DNA from: an uncultured Planctomycetaceae bacterium
GTDB taxonomy: Bacteria; Planctomycetota; Planctomycetia; Pirellulales; Pirellulaceae
Direction: 5' to 3'
Assembly: GCA_903863885.1 (NCBI GenBank)
Contig: CAIPEB010000063.1
Span: forward strand, 1-64,000
Length of the DNA stretch: 64,000 nt
This document shows, one piece after another, positions 1 to 8,254 of the stretch. Every line of letters begins with the position of its first letter. The first letter of the stretch is position 1. The notes beneath the pieces were generated by a model. That model was not told where the DNA came from. It was given only the letters and a program-made list of their open reading frames with translations, and did no database searches. Both the position numbers and the translations under genes were made by a program.

Positions 1-154
1 ATCCGGCATCCGGCATCCGGCATCCGGCATCCGGCATCCGGCATCCGGCATCCGGCATCCGACATCCGACATCCGACATCCGACATCCGACATCCGACAT
101 CCGACATCCGACATCCGGCATCCGACATCCGGCATCCGGCATCCGGCATCCGGT
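1..154. repeat. 7-bp tandem repeat array (ATCCGRC), 22 units, truncated by window edge
   Basis: Read directly: 22 contiguous heptamers. The order is eight ATCCGGC, eight ATCCGAC (57-112), one GGC type, one GAC type, three GGC types and a final ATCCGGT, after which the sequence becomes unique. The two variants occur in blocks, as expected from slippage or unequal exchange of multi-unit segments. The array reaches base 1, so its true length is unknown. A 7-base period cannot keep a reading frame and no gene covers it. The 173 bases from 155 to 327 hold no recognised gene or signal. Confidence 0.97.
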
Positions 155-327
155 ACCCGGGTAGTAGACGTTCGGGGCGTCCCGAGTGTATTTTCGTCGC
201 GGTGACAATGCGGCCGAGGATGCAGGTTGCCGGCCTTGTCTTTGGCGATCCGGGGTTCAGGTGAGTCGGGCCGTCCGGTAATCTGGGCAGGGCAGCGAGG
301 TACGAACGTTGGACTTGGGGCGGGACC

Positions 328-1509
328 ATGCCCTACCACAATCGGTTTCGCCATCAGCCCTATCACGTCGATTCCCACGACTGTTCGGTCGATTGGTTGT
401 CGCCGCCGCCACCGCCCGCACCGTACGCGGAGGCTGGCCTTGAGTGTCTTGCCGGGGCCGGCGAGTTGTTCCTCAAAGCCGGAGTGCGTGCGATTTACCT
501 GCTGCACGGCACGTTCGTCGGCACTGATGCTCTCGGCTTGATCCGCGGCATCGCCAGGGCGTGGCCCGAAATCGCGGACGTACTTTATCGCGCGCAGAAG
601 CACACGCTGGACAGATTCGCGGGCGATGCGGGTAATTTCTCGCCGCAGTATGCGGCCGACCTGGAACAAGCTCTGAATCGCGGAATCGACTCGCAATCGC
701 GTATTCCGGTGCGGTTGTTCCACTGGTCGGGCGAAAACCACCACGTTGGCCGGGCCGACGGCGCGGTGAGGTTGATCGATGAGTTGGCTTCGCGTACCGA
801 TCTTCCCGGCGGCCGCGTACTGCTTTGCGGCCACAGTCATGGCGGAAACGTCCTGGCGCTGGTCAGTAATCTCCTGGCTAATGATCCGGCCGCAAGCCGC
901 GAGTTCTTCGATGCGGCGATCGCGTATTATCGCTGGCCGCTCTGGGGACGAACGGACATCAAGGTATGGGAGCGGGTGAGGCAATTGGTCGACAGCGAAC
1001 ACCGGCCGCTGGCCGATGTATCGCTCGACATGGTCACGCTGGGGACGCCCGTGCGTTATGGATGGGACCTGGGCGGCTGCGCCAAATTGCTGCATTTCAT
1101 CAATCACCGCCCGGAAAAAGGGCGGCGGACGCATCTGGCTGCGTTTCCCGCCGCTGTCGAGGATGTTCTCGCGGCGATCGGAGGAGACTACGTGCAGCAA
1201 TTGGGCATCGCAGGGACGGATGCACTCCATCCGTTCTGGGCCTGGCGTGCCTGGCGGGCGGAGAGAAACCTGGCACGACTCCTGCAACCGGGCCTCAGGC
1301 TGCGCCACACGCTGCAGCGGCTGAAGCTCGGCGTTCGGTTGCATCAGGATGGTCTGAATCTGCTGGTGGATTACGGACTGCCCGGCGGACATATCGGCCA
1401 GCATCATGCGGGGCATGCCGTCTATACGCGGCGTGCGTGGATGCCGTTCCACTTTGAAGAGATCGCCCGCCGTTTCTATCGGGCAGGCGAGCCGTCGATC
1501 GAAAAGTGA
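328..1509 (+). CDS. alpha/beta-hydrolase-fold (lipase-like) protein
   Basis: A 393-residue protein with no signal peptide or membrane segment. Two features of the alpha/beta-hydrolase fold are visible: an oxyanion-type LLHG at residues 58-61 and a nucleophile elbow GHSHGG with Ser170. The acid and histidine of the triad cannot be assigned by eye. The first 45 residues include a polyproline run (26-30) and may be a linker. The first ATG of the frame is used, with a weak GGGCGGGA upstream. It lies 108 bases before the sialic-acid operon on the same strand and could be co-transcribed, but its substrate is unknown. The fold call is moderately sure; a specific function is not. Confidence 0.6.
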   Translation: MPYHNRFRHQPYHVDSHDCSVDWLSPPPPPAPYAEAGLECLAGAGELFLKAGVRAIYLLHGTFVGTDALGLIRGIARAWPEIADVLYRAQKHTLDRFAGDAGNFSPQYAADLEQALNRGIDSQSRIPVRLFHWSGENHHVGRADGAVRLIDELASRTDLPGGRVLLCGHSHGGNVLALVSNLLANDPAASREFFDAAIAYYRWPLWGRTDIKVWERVRQLVDSEHRPLADVSLDMVTLGTPVRYGWDLGGCAKLLHFINHRPEKGRRTHLAAFPAAVEDVLAAIGGDYVQQLGIAGTDALHPFWAWRAWRAERNLARLLQPGLRLRHTLQRLKLGVRLHQDGLNLLVDYGLPGGHIGQHHAGHAVYTRRAWMPFHFEEIARRFYRAGEPSIEK

Positions 1510-1617
1510 AGAGGGTGTTGCGGAGTGGCATTTCCGCGACCAAGAATCACAGCGCGAGCTTCCAACCTCTAATCCTCACTGGCCGGACTGCCGAACGGCT
1601 GAAGAAGCGAAGTCTTA

Positions 1618-2481
1618 ATGGAAACCAACAACGTCGGGGTGATCGGCCTGGGACTGATGGGCACCGCACTGACGGAGCGGCTGCTCGCGGCCGGGTACAC
1701 GGTCTGGGTCCACAACCGGACTCGTGAAAAAGCCGAGCCGCTCGTCGCTCGCGGTGCACGCTGGGCCGATAATCCGCTGGCTGTTTGCGATCGTGTGCTG
1801 ATCAGCCTCTACACCACGGCTACCGTCGAAGAGGTGCTCGACCGGCTGGTTGGCGGCTTAAGGGCAGGCCAGATCCTGATCGACACCACGACGGGTGATC
1901 CCGATCAGACGGCCGGCCTCGGCAGGCGGCTCGCGGCTCGCGGCGTGCAATATCTCGACGCGCCGATATCGGGCTCCAGCGAGCAGACTCGCCGCGGCGA
2001 AGCGACGGCGATCGTCGGCGGAAGCCGAGAGGCCTTTGAAGCCTGCCGCGACCTGTTTGCGTGCTGCGCTGCCAGGACGATCTTCGCCGGGGAGTGCGGT
2101 TGCGGGGCCAAGATGAAGCTGGTCAGCAATCTCGTGCTGGGATTGAACCGGGCCGCGCTCGCCGAGGGACTCGTGTTCGCCCGGGCGATCGGCATCGACG
2201 CCGACGCAGCCCTGCAGGTATTGACCGGCAGCATGGCCTATTCGCGGATCATGGATACGAAGGGCCGCAAAATGGTGGAAGAAGACTTCAGCACACAGGC
2301 CAGGCTTTCCCAGCATCTGAAGGACATCCGACTGATTCTCGATGCCGCCAGCGCCGCGGGACAGGATTTGCCGTTGAGCCAAGCCCATTGCCGGCTGCTC
2401 GAAGCTGCGGAAGCCGAAGGATACGGCGATGCAGACAACAGTGCAGTGATCCGTGCTTATAAACGGTCAAGCCCCCCATGA
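1618..2481 (+). CDS. NAD(P)-dependent beta-hydroxyacid dehydrogenase (3-hydroxyisobutyrate dehydrogenase family)
   Basis: A 287-residue cytosolic oxidoreductase of the family that includes 3-hydroxyisobutyrate, tartronate semialdehyde and 6-phosphogluconate dehydrogenases. The N-terminal Rossmann motif is G10-L-G12-L-M-G15. The substrate loop DAPISGS lies near residue 115, where these enzymes usually have DAPVSGG. The catalytic GxxxKxxxN pattern is present with Lys167 and Asn171. Its length is normal for the family. The stop codon overlaps an ATG of the next frame (ATGA at 2478-2481), so it is probably the first gene of the sialic-acid operon. Its substrate is not predictable; a sugar-acid or semialdehyde intermediate is an inference from context. 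Confidence 0.88.
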   Translation: METNNVGVIGLGLMGTALTERLLAAGYTVWVHNRTREKAEPLVARGARWADNPLAVCDRVLISLYTTATVEEVLDRLVGGLRAGQILIDTTTGDPDQTAGLGRRLAARGVQYLDAPISGSSEQTRRGEATAIVGGSREAFEACRDLFACCAARTIFAGECGCGAKMKLVSNLVLGLNRAALAEGLVFARAIGIDADAALQVLTGSMAYSRIMDTKGRKMVEEDFSTQARLSQHLKDIRLILDAASAAGQDLPLSQAHCRLLEAAEAEGYGDADNSAVIRAYKRSSPP

Positions 2482-2534
2482 CACAGAACGGGCCGCATGC
2501 CAGAATCCGGCCGGGCGGCACGAAGAACTTCATC

Positions 2535-4520
2535 ATGGCGAGACCTCCGGTGCGATCGATCTGTCGAATGCTCCTGTTGACATGGGCGTTGATTGGGGCG
2601 TCCGTCCTCACTCCGGCAAGCGTCGCGTGCGCGGCAGAGAACGCAGCGCAGCCAATCCGGCCCTGGTTGATTGTGAGCGGAGACGACGAACCGGCCGCGG
2701 TCGCCGACAATATCGAGAAACTCCGGCAGGAACTGTCCGTACTCTCCGGCCGGGCCGTCGGACTGGTCAATGCTTCATCTCTTGCCGAAACGCAGCGCAA
2801 GCAATGCGACCTCGTCGTTGTGGGCCATATCCAGCGCAACGCACTGGCGCGGGAGATTCTCAAAGCAGGTTCTTCGGATGGCGCGCTGGAACAAGGGTCG
2901 CCGCACGCCAGGGAGCAGGGTTATGTCGTTGCCGTCGAACCGGCGTGCGAATCGAGGGGTGCGGTAATCGCCGCGGTCGGCCGAGGCGACCTGGGCGCGG
3001 TCTACGGAGTATCCCACCTGCGCACCCGCATGCAATCTTCGAATTCGCAGCTGCATCTCGACGTCGATGGCAAGCAGGCATCAACCGGATCGTTCCAGCA
3101 GGTCTATTGTCCGCGATTTGAAGAACGAGCCGTTTACTACAACATGTTCCTGAACGATATGGGACGACTGACCCCATCGGGTTGGAGCGACGACGATTGG
3201 CAGTTCTGGATCGACAAGCTTGTCTGTTCGCAACTGACGCACATCTATTTCTTCCTGTGGTCGGACAGCCTCTATTTCACCAAGTCGTCCGTGACGGGCG
3301 CTGAGCGAAATCGCGTGCTCCACGATCGCCTGAAGGAGATGATCCGCCATGCTCATCGCCGCGGATTGAAAGTCGTTTATCACGTATCACTGACGCAGAT
3401 TCCTCACGACATTTTCGAGGCGAACAAGGAAACCGTCAAAGCGACCATCGAATACGTGGACCACGGCTTCCCCGTCATCTGCAGCGCGGCACCGGGCAGG
3501 ATCGTGCTGGGCGGGCAGAAATGGGAAAATGCCCGGGAACTCATGGCCGACATCTACGGCCAACAGATCGAGGGATTTCGCGAAGCCGACGGGTTCCAGA
3601 TCTGGTTTTACGATCCGGGCGGCTGTTTCTGCGGCACAGACAGGCAGAATTGTTCGAACCGCCAGGCGGCCCGCTTGATGGAGCAGATGCAGTCCTTCCA
3701 CGCGATGGTCCGGCGGGCCAATCCCCGAGCGGATCTGACGGTGAGTCTGTGGCCGACCTGGGTATTGGAGCCGACGTACAAGGTGCAATACCGAGACGAA
3801 TTTCTCGACTTGCTGGCAGCTTACGCTCGCGACCCGGCGAACGCGGGCACATCCATCACGATTACCGACACGCTGAACCACGAGCACACGGGTCTGCCGC
3901 TGGCTCGACAGCGAGGCTTCCGTCTGAACGGATTCGTGTTTCCGACCAACGTCGAGAGCGGATGCGTGCTGTTTACTCCTCTGCTCGCGTTCCTGAAGCA
4001 GACCGTGAAGCGCGGAGAAAATCTGGGCATCAGCGCCATCCACCACATGCGGATCGAGGAATCGAGCAAGTTCGCCAATACGTTTTTCGCCGCGTGTTAC
4101 TTCTGGAATCCCGATCTCTCGCCGGAGGACGTGCTCCGGCATTACGCGCGATGGATCTCCAACACGAATGCCGAGTCGGCGGACAGGCTCTGTCGGGCGA
4201 TCACGCTGATCGACTCGTTCATGTGCGACGGCGCCGGCGGGCAGACACATGCGGCCCGGGGAGCCGAAATCTGCTCGCTTGTCGAATCGGCCTTTCGATC
4301 GCTGCCTGCCGAAAAGACGCAGGAGCATGAATGGCTGCTCACCACAGCCCGTGCGCTGGCCGTAATCGGCGAGGCCGTTGACCACCCCGATCGCACGGAG
4401 GATCTTTCCTCGCGGTTTTCGGCGATCATGCGCGACTCGCCGACGTTGGCCCGCACTGCGACGCCTCTGAAGCATTACGTCAAATGGATCACCAGGGGTT
4501 GGACCCTGGAGAATTTCTGA
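2535..4520 (+). CDS. exported glycoside-hydrolase-like protein, family unassigned
   Basis: From ATG 2535 the protein has 661 residues and begins with a Sec signal peptide (basic start, hydrophobic MLLLTWALIG core, ending near ACAAE). An upstream in-frame ATG at 2478 overlaps the previous stop and would add 19 hydrophilic residues, so 2535 is preferred for export although 2478 may serve coupling. About residues 30-170 resemble the small alpha/beta domain that precedes the catalytic barrel in GH20/GH67/GH84-type enzymes, ending GAVYGVSHL. The remainder (about 190-640) looks like a TIM-barrel with conserved-looking YDPGGCFCG and NHEHTG segments. The next genes handle free sialic acid, so a sialoglycan or hexosaminide substrate is plausible but not shown. 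Confidence 0.6.
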   Translation: MARPPVRSICRMLLLTWALIGASVLTPASVACAAENAAQPIRPWLIVSGDDEPAAVADNIEKLRQELSVLSGRAVGLVNASSLAETQRKQCDLVVVGHIQRNALAREILKAGSSDGALEQGSPHAREQGYVVAVEPACESRGAVIAAVGRGDLGAVYGVSHLRTRMQSSNSQLHLDVDGKQASTGSFQQVYCPRFEERAVYYNMFLNDMGRLTPSGWSDDDWQFWIDKLVCSQLTHIYFFLWSDSLYFTKSSVTGAERNRVLHDRLKEMIRHAHRRGLKVVYHVSLTQIPHDIFEANKETVKATIEYVDHGFPVICSAAPGRIVLGGQKWENARELMADIYGQQIEGFREADGFQIWFYDPGGCFCGTDRQNCSNRQAARLMEQMQSFHAMVRRANPRADLTVSLWPTWVLEPTYKVQYRDEFLDLLAAYARDPANAGTSITITDTLNHEHTGLPLARQRGFRLNGFVFPTNVESGCVLFTPLLAFLKQTVKRGENLGISAIHHMRIEESSKFANTFFAACYFWNPDLSPEDVLRHYARWISNTNAESADRLCRAITLIDSFMCDGAGGQTHAARGAEICSLVESAFRSLPAEKTQEHEWLLTTARALAVIGEAVDHPDRTEDLSSRFSAIMRDSPTLARTATPLKHYVKWITRGWTLENF

Positions 4521-4536
4521 AAGGGTAACTGCAGTC

Positions 4537-5484
4537 ATGTTTCGTCGTAAAACTGAAGGCCTCATTGCCGCGCCCTTTACACCGATGCGAGCGGACCGGA
4601 CGCTGAACCTGGATGCCGTGGACGATTACGCGCGCTGGCTGCGTCACATCGGCGTGGTTGGCGCGTTCATCTGCGGCACGACGGGCGAGAGCATGTCGTT
4701 GACGGTCGGCGAGCGCCGGCAACTTGCCGAACGCTGGGTTGCCTCAGCCGCTGACGGGCCGCGGGTGATCGTTCACGTCGGGCACAATTCGCTCCCCGAC
4801 TGTCTGGAACTGGCCGCGCATGCTCAATCCATCGGCGCGGACAGCATCGCGTGCATGGCTCCGTTCTTTTTCAAGCCGGCCGGCGTCGAGGGTATGGTCG
4901 CCTGGTGCGAGCAGGTGGCTGCCGCCGCGCCGCGCCTGCCGTTCTATTACTATCACATTCCGTCGATGACGGGCCTCTCGATCGACGTGAGCGAATTCCT
5001 GAAGGCAGCGAGCGGCCGAATTCCAAACCTGGCGGGAATCAAATTCACCTCGGATGACTGGGATGATCTGCAGCGCTGTCTGCAAATCGAAGACGGCCGT
5101 TTCGACGTTCTGTCCGGCCGCGATGAACTCCTGCTGACCGCCCTGAAGCTGGGCGTTCGCGGCGCGGTGGGCAGCACCTACAATTATGCGGCGCCGCTTT
5201 ACCAGGCCCTGATCGCGGCTTTTGACTGTGGCGATCAGGCGCGGGCCGCCGAGTTGCAGGCAGTTGCGTCGATGATGATCGATTTACTCATTCAATGCGG
5301 TACGCAGCCGCTTGCGGCCTTCAAGTGGTTCATGAGCGAGGTGGGCGTGGATTGCGGCCCGGTGCGTCTGCCGCTTGCCGAACTGACGGCTGGGCAGATC
5401 GCGTCGCTGCACGCCCGGCTCGAGACCACGGGCATCCACAGTTGGTTGAAACCGCGTCCTCCGGCCACTCGTTGCGAGCCATGA
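4537..5484 (+). CDS. nanA: N-acetylneuraminate lyase (DapA/NanA superfamily)
   Basis: A 315-residue class I aldolase TIM-barrel. NanA cleaves N-acetylneuraminate to pyruvate and N-acetylmannosamine in the cytoplasm. Diagnostic motifs are GTTGES at 47-52, YYYHIP at 137-142 (catalytic Tyr139; the HIP form is typical of NanA rather than dihydrodipicolinate synthase) and the Schiff-base Lys169 in GIKF. The gene starts 16 bases after the glycosidase-like gene and overlaps the next gene by ATGA, so it is within an operon. The neighbouring NanM-type mutarotase strongly supports the sialic-acid assignment over other DapA-family reactions. Confidence 0.88.
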   Translation: MFRRKTEGLIAAPFTPMRADRTLNLDAVDDYARWLRHIGVVGAFICGTTGESMSLTVGERRQLAERWVASAADGPRVIVHVGHNSLPDCLELAAHAQSIGADSIACMAPFFFKPAGVEGMVAWCEQVAAAAPRLPFYYYHIPSMTGLSIDVSEFLKAASGRIPNLAGIKFTSDDWDDLQRCLQIEDGRFDVLSGRDELLLTALKLGVRGAVGSTYNYAAPLYQALIAAFDCGDQARAAELQAVASMMIDLLIQCGTQPLAAFKWFMSEVGVDCGPVRLPLAELTAGQIASLHARLETTGIHSWLKPRPPATRCEP

Positions 5485-6539
5485 TCATGTTGCGAATAGT
5501 CCTGCCCGTCTTCATCGCGGCTCTGCTGAGCCCCGGAAGGTGCGACCCGTCCGACGGTTCGCTCACTTGGAGCGAATTGCCGCGATTGCCCGATCGGCAG
5601 GGCTTCGGGGGACCTTACGCCGGCTCGCACAACGGCGCGTTGCTGGTGGGCGGCGGGGCCAACTTCCCCGACAAGCCGCCCTGGGAAGACGGCCGCAAGG
5701 TCTGGTACGACTCGGTCTTCGTCCTGGAAAAACCCGAGGGAGCGTGGAAGCCGGCAGGTCGGCTTCCACGCGCGATAGGCTACGGCGTATCGCTTTCCAC
5801 GGAAGACGGCATCGTCTGCATCGGAGGCAGTGACGCGGATCGGCATTACGCGGATGCGTTCCTCATGCGCTGGGAGCATTGCGAGTTGCGATTCGCGCCG
5901 CTGCCGCCGCTGCCGCAACCGTGCGCCAACTTCTGCGGCGAGATACTCGACAACGTCATCTACGTGGCCGGGGGCATCACCACTCCCGCATCAACCGAGG
6001 CGATGAAGACCTTTTGGGCGCTCGACCTGCGGAAGAAGCCCCTGCAGTGGCAGACGCTGGAACCGTGGCCCGGTCCCGCACGCATGCTTGCCGTGGCCGC
6101 CGTGCAGGGCGGGGCATTCTTTCTGGCCGGCGGAACCGACCTGACCGCCGATGCACAGGGCAAGCCGTTCCGCCATTACCTGACCGACACGTATCGATAT
6201 CAGCCTGGCCGGGGCTGGAAGCGCCTGGCGGACATGCCCCGCTCTTCGGTGGCCGCGCCGACTCCCGCCCCGGCGCTGGGCCGGTCCGGCTTCCTGGTAC
6301 TGGGAGGCGACGACGGCACGCTCGTCGATTTCTCGCCGCCCGAAAAGCACCCGGGACTCCCCGCGGGGATTCTCGCGTACGATACCGTCGCGGATGCGTG
6401 GAAGGCATCGGGTGAAATGCCCGCGGCGCAGGTTACAACCACGCTCGTCCGCTGGCAGGGAGGCCACGTCATGCCGAGCGGCGAGATCCGGCCCGGCGTG
6501 AGGTCCCCCGCCGTCTTCCTGTTGCGGACGTCAGATTAA
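5481..6539 (+). CDS. nanM: N-acetylneuraminate epimerase-like kelch mutarotase, exported
   Basis: About 352 residues starting at the ATGA overlap with nanA; a second ATG at 5487 is equally possible. The N-terminus (IVLPVFIAALLSPGRC) is a signal peptide. The body is a six-bladed kelch beta-propeller of the cyclically permuted mutarotase family, with repeated GG-type blade ends (VGGGANFP, IGGSDADR, VAGGITTP, LAGGTDLT, LGGDDGT). NanM interconverts alpha and beta anomers of sialic acid in the periplasm, supplying the anomer used by transport and the lyase. Its coupling to nanA makes the sialic-acid role likely; other members of this fold family have unknown substrates. Confidence 0.82.
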   Translation: MIMLRIVLPVFIAALLSPGRCDPSDGSLTWSELPRLPDRQGFGGPYAGSHNGALLVGGGANFPDKPPWEDGRKVWYDSVFVLEKPEGAWKPAGRLPRAIGYGVSLSTEDGIVCIGGSDADRHYADAFLMRWEHCELRFAPLPPLPQPCANFCGEILDNVIYVAGGITTPASTEAMKTFWALDLRKKPLQWQTLEPWPGPARMLAVAAVQGGAFFLAGGTDLTADAQGKPFRHYLTDTYRYQPGRGWKRLADMPRSSVAAPTPAPALGRSGFLVLGGDDGTLVDFSPPEKHPGLPAGILAYDTVADAWKASGEMPAAQVTTTLVRWQGGHVMPSGEIRPGVRSPAVFLLRTSD

Positions 6540-6590
6540 TGCTCCGGCGGCCGCCTCATCGGATTTCCGATGACCTCCGCGCCGCAGGAC

Positions 6591-6630
6591 TTGCTCCGTC
6601 GGTTCATAATCGTATAATTACATGCGATTA
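6591..6630 (+). promoter_or_regulatory. sigma-70 promoter with overlapping palindromic operator, rrf2 gene
   Basis: TTGCTC (6591-6596) and TATAAT (6613-6618) are separated by 16 bases. A palindrome TAATCG-N12-CGATTA spans 6607-6630 and covers the -10 box, the arrangement expected for self-repression by the downstream Rrf2 protein. A ribosome-binding AAGGTGG follows at 6631-6637. The boxes are seen directly; the regulator assignment is inferred. Confidence 0.7.
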
Positions 6631-6642
6631 AAGGTGGAATAC

Positions 6643-7041
6643 ATGATAACAAGAACTGGGACGCACGCAGTGAAGGCCGTGGCGGCGCTGGCCGAGCTTG
6701 CCGAAGGCGTTTACGCCGGCGCGGCTGAAGTCGCCGAGCTGATCGACGCGCCCCGCAACTACCTGGGCAAACTGCTCAAGACGCTGGCCGACCAGGGGCT
6801 GCTCGAATCGCAGAAGGGCAAAGGCGGCGGATTCCGGCTGGCGAAGGATGCGGATCGGATCACGCTGTTCGAGATCATGGAACCGACGGAGCGGGTCAGT
6901 CGCTGGGGCGGGTGCTTCCTGGGCCGACCGCGATGCTCGGAGTCCAAGCCCTGCGCCGTGCATCAGCGCTGGAGTCGCGTCCGTGAAAACTATCTGCAGT
7001 TCCTGCGGCAGACGACAGTTTCCGACCTGATCAAGAAATAG
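6643..7041 (+). CDS. Rrf2-family transcriptional regulator, NsrR/IscR-like
   Basis: A 132-residue cytosolic winged-helix repressor. ATG 6643 is chosen because it follows the AAGGTGG site, whereas an earlier in-frame ATG at 6622 lies inside the operator. Residues 1-75 form the Rrf2 helix-turn-helix and wing (NYLGKLLKTL then KGKGGGFRLA). Cys91, Cys98 and Cys104 (spacing 6 and 5) match the iron-sulfur ligand region of NsrR and IscR. The next genes are a hemerythrin and a YgbA_NO protein, so nitric-oxide sensing through an Fe-S cluster is the best inference. A GC hairpin with a T-run follows the stop. The specific sensor type (NsrR against IscR or RsrR) cannot be decided from sequence alone. Confidence 0.85.
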   Translation: MITRTGTHAVKAVAALAELAEGVYAGAAEVAELIDAPRNYLGKLLKTLADQGLLESQKGKGGGFRLAKDADRITLFEIMEPTERVSRWGGCFLGRPRCSESKPCAVHQRWSRVRENYLQFLRQTTVSDLIKK

Positions 7042-7049
7042 GATTCGAC

Positions 7050-7073
7050 GCCCCGGGGTCCCCGGGGCTTTTT
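7050..7073 (+). terminator. rho-independent terminator after the rrf2 gene
   Basis: GCCCCGG and CCGGGGC arms form a near-perfect GC-rich hairpin at 7050-7068, followed immediately by TTTTT. It begins 8 bases after the rrf2 stop and separates that gene from the hemerythrin promoter. Confidence 0.85.
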
Positions 7074-7083
7074 CGGGCCCTTA

Positions 7084-7106
7084 AATACGATAACGACATG
7101 TGATTA
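7084..7106 (+). promoter_or_regulatory. second operator-like site, upstream of hemerythrin gene
   Basis: This segment aligns with the rrf2 operator: both share AAT, ATAA and the block CATGYGATTA in the same order and spacing, with 9 of 10 matches in the last block. Symmetry is weaker than at 6607-6630. It lies 41 bases before the hemerythrin start, where a promoter is expected. The placement suggests the same Rrf2 regulator controls both transcripts. Confidence 0.55.
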
Positions 7107-7146
7107 TTTTTCACAGCGGAAAGCTCTCAACAGAAGGAGGTTATCG

Positions 7147-7752
7147 ATGAAACCGACAGAAATCCTCTCCGGAGAACACCGTGTCATCGAGAAGGTGCTT
7201 GAGTGCCTCGAAACCATGGCGGATCTCTGCGAAAACCGGGGAACGCTGGACTTTCAGGACGCGGCGGACGCGATCTCGTTTTTCCAGACCTTCGCCGACC
7301 GGTGCCATCACGGCAAGGAGGAGGCCCATCTCTTTCCGGCCATGGAAGCCAAGGGATATTCCCGTGACGGCGGTCCGACCGGCGTGATGCTGCACGAGCA
7401 CGAGCAGGGGCGGATCTTGATCCGCAGGATGGCTGCCAGGCTGGCGGCTGCATCCGACGGCGATCGCGGTGCTCAGGCCGAGTTCATCGAGGCCGCTCGC
7501 GAATACGTCGAATTGCTGCGGCAGCATATCCAGAAGGAGGACCACTGCCTGTTCGCCATGGCGGATCGTGCGTTTGACGATCAGGATCAGCAGCGGCTGC
7601 TCGATGCGTTCGAACGGGTCGAACGCGAGCATGCCGGCGAGGGAACGCACGAGAAGTATCTGCAGTTGGCCCGGATCCTGGCTTACCGATATAACGTGGC
7701 GGGAGACTCGCCGGGTGTCGGCCAGATTCCGACGTGCCGTTGCGGAGGGTGA
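7147..7752 (+). CDS. hemerythrin HHE-domain protein
   Basis: A 201-residue cytosolic protein with an ideal ribosome-binding site (GAAGGAGG, 7 bases before ATG). It has the four-helix hemerythrin pattern of iron-binding His and Glu residues: EHRVIEK near residue 10, HHGKEEAHLFP near 54-63, HEHEQGR near 83 and RQHIQKEDHCLF near 122-131. Such proteins bind O2 or NO at a di-iron site, and several take part in repair of nitrosative or oxidative damage to iron centres. The C-terminus ends TCRCGG. The operator-like site upstream and the YgbA_NO gene 21 bases downstream indicate a nitric-oxide response operon. Confidence 0.88.
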   Translation: MKPTEILSGEHRVIEKVLECLETMADLCENRGTLDFQDAADAISFFQTFADRCHHGKEEAHLFPAMEAKGYSRDGGPTGVMLHEHEQGRILIRRMAARLAAASDGDRGAQAEFIEAAREYVELLRQHIQKEDHCLFAMADRAFDDQDQQRLLDAFERVEREHAGEGTHEKYLQLARILAYRYNVAGDSPGVGQIPTCRCGG

Positions 7753-7773
7753 ACTCAAGGGAGCTTGATTCGA

Positions 7774-8160
7774 ATGGCTGGGTCCGGGAAGACGAATCGC
7801 GGACTGGAACGTGAGCGGCGTACGGTGGCGGCCATGATTCGCATCTACTGCCGCGACCGCCATCGAACGCGCGGGGAACTCTGTGCCGAGTGCCGCCGGC
7901 TTCACGACTATGCGATGGGGCGGCTCGACCGTTGCCCTTTTGGTGAAGACAAACCCACATGTGCTCAGTGTCCGGTGCACTGTTATCAGCCGGCCTTGCG
8001 TGAGCGAATTCGCGAAGTCATGCGTTATGCGGGGCCTCGCATGTTATGGCGGCATCCGTGGTTGGCTATCTGTCATCTCCTGGAAGGGCGGAAGCCGGCT
8101 CCGTCCTCCGTGCCGCGGAAGCGGCAGGTCGCGTCTTCCGAAGCGGATCGGAGCGAATAG
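7774..8160 (+). CDS. YgbA_NO-family protein (nitrous-oxide-stimulated promoter family)
   Basis: A 128-residue protein starting at ATG 7774, about 10 bases after AAGGGAG; a TTG at 7765 is the alternative. The core is a Cys/His-rich segment with conserved-looking CRDRHRTRGELCAEC, DRCPFGEDKPTCAQCPVHCY and a C-terminal RHPWLAICHL, the pattern of the enterobacterial YgbA family whose gene is controlled by NsrR. The cysteines suggest metal or Fe-S binding. The tail after about residue 105 is low-complexity and charged. It is probably co-transcribed with the hemerythrin, 21 bases upstream. The biochemical role of the family is not settled. Confidence 0.82.
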   Translation: MAGSGKTNRGLERERRTVAAMIRIYCRDRHRTRGELCAECRRLHDYAMGRLDRCPFGEDKPTCAQCPVHCYQPALRERIREVMRYAGPRMLWRHPWLAICHLLEGRKPAPSSVPRKRQVASSEADRSE

Positions 8161-8254
8161 GACGGAGTGAAGCCCAAGACCTTGTCTCCGCGTCTCTGTT
8201 AGAATGTCGCTGCAACCCGTTGCCTGGAAGTCCTGCAGACGAGGAGCACCGACG

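Noticed and set aside
1-154. CRISPR array
   Set aside because: Repeats are 7 bases and directly contiguous, without spacers; no cas genes.
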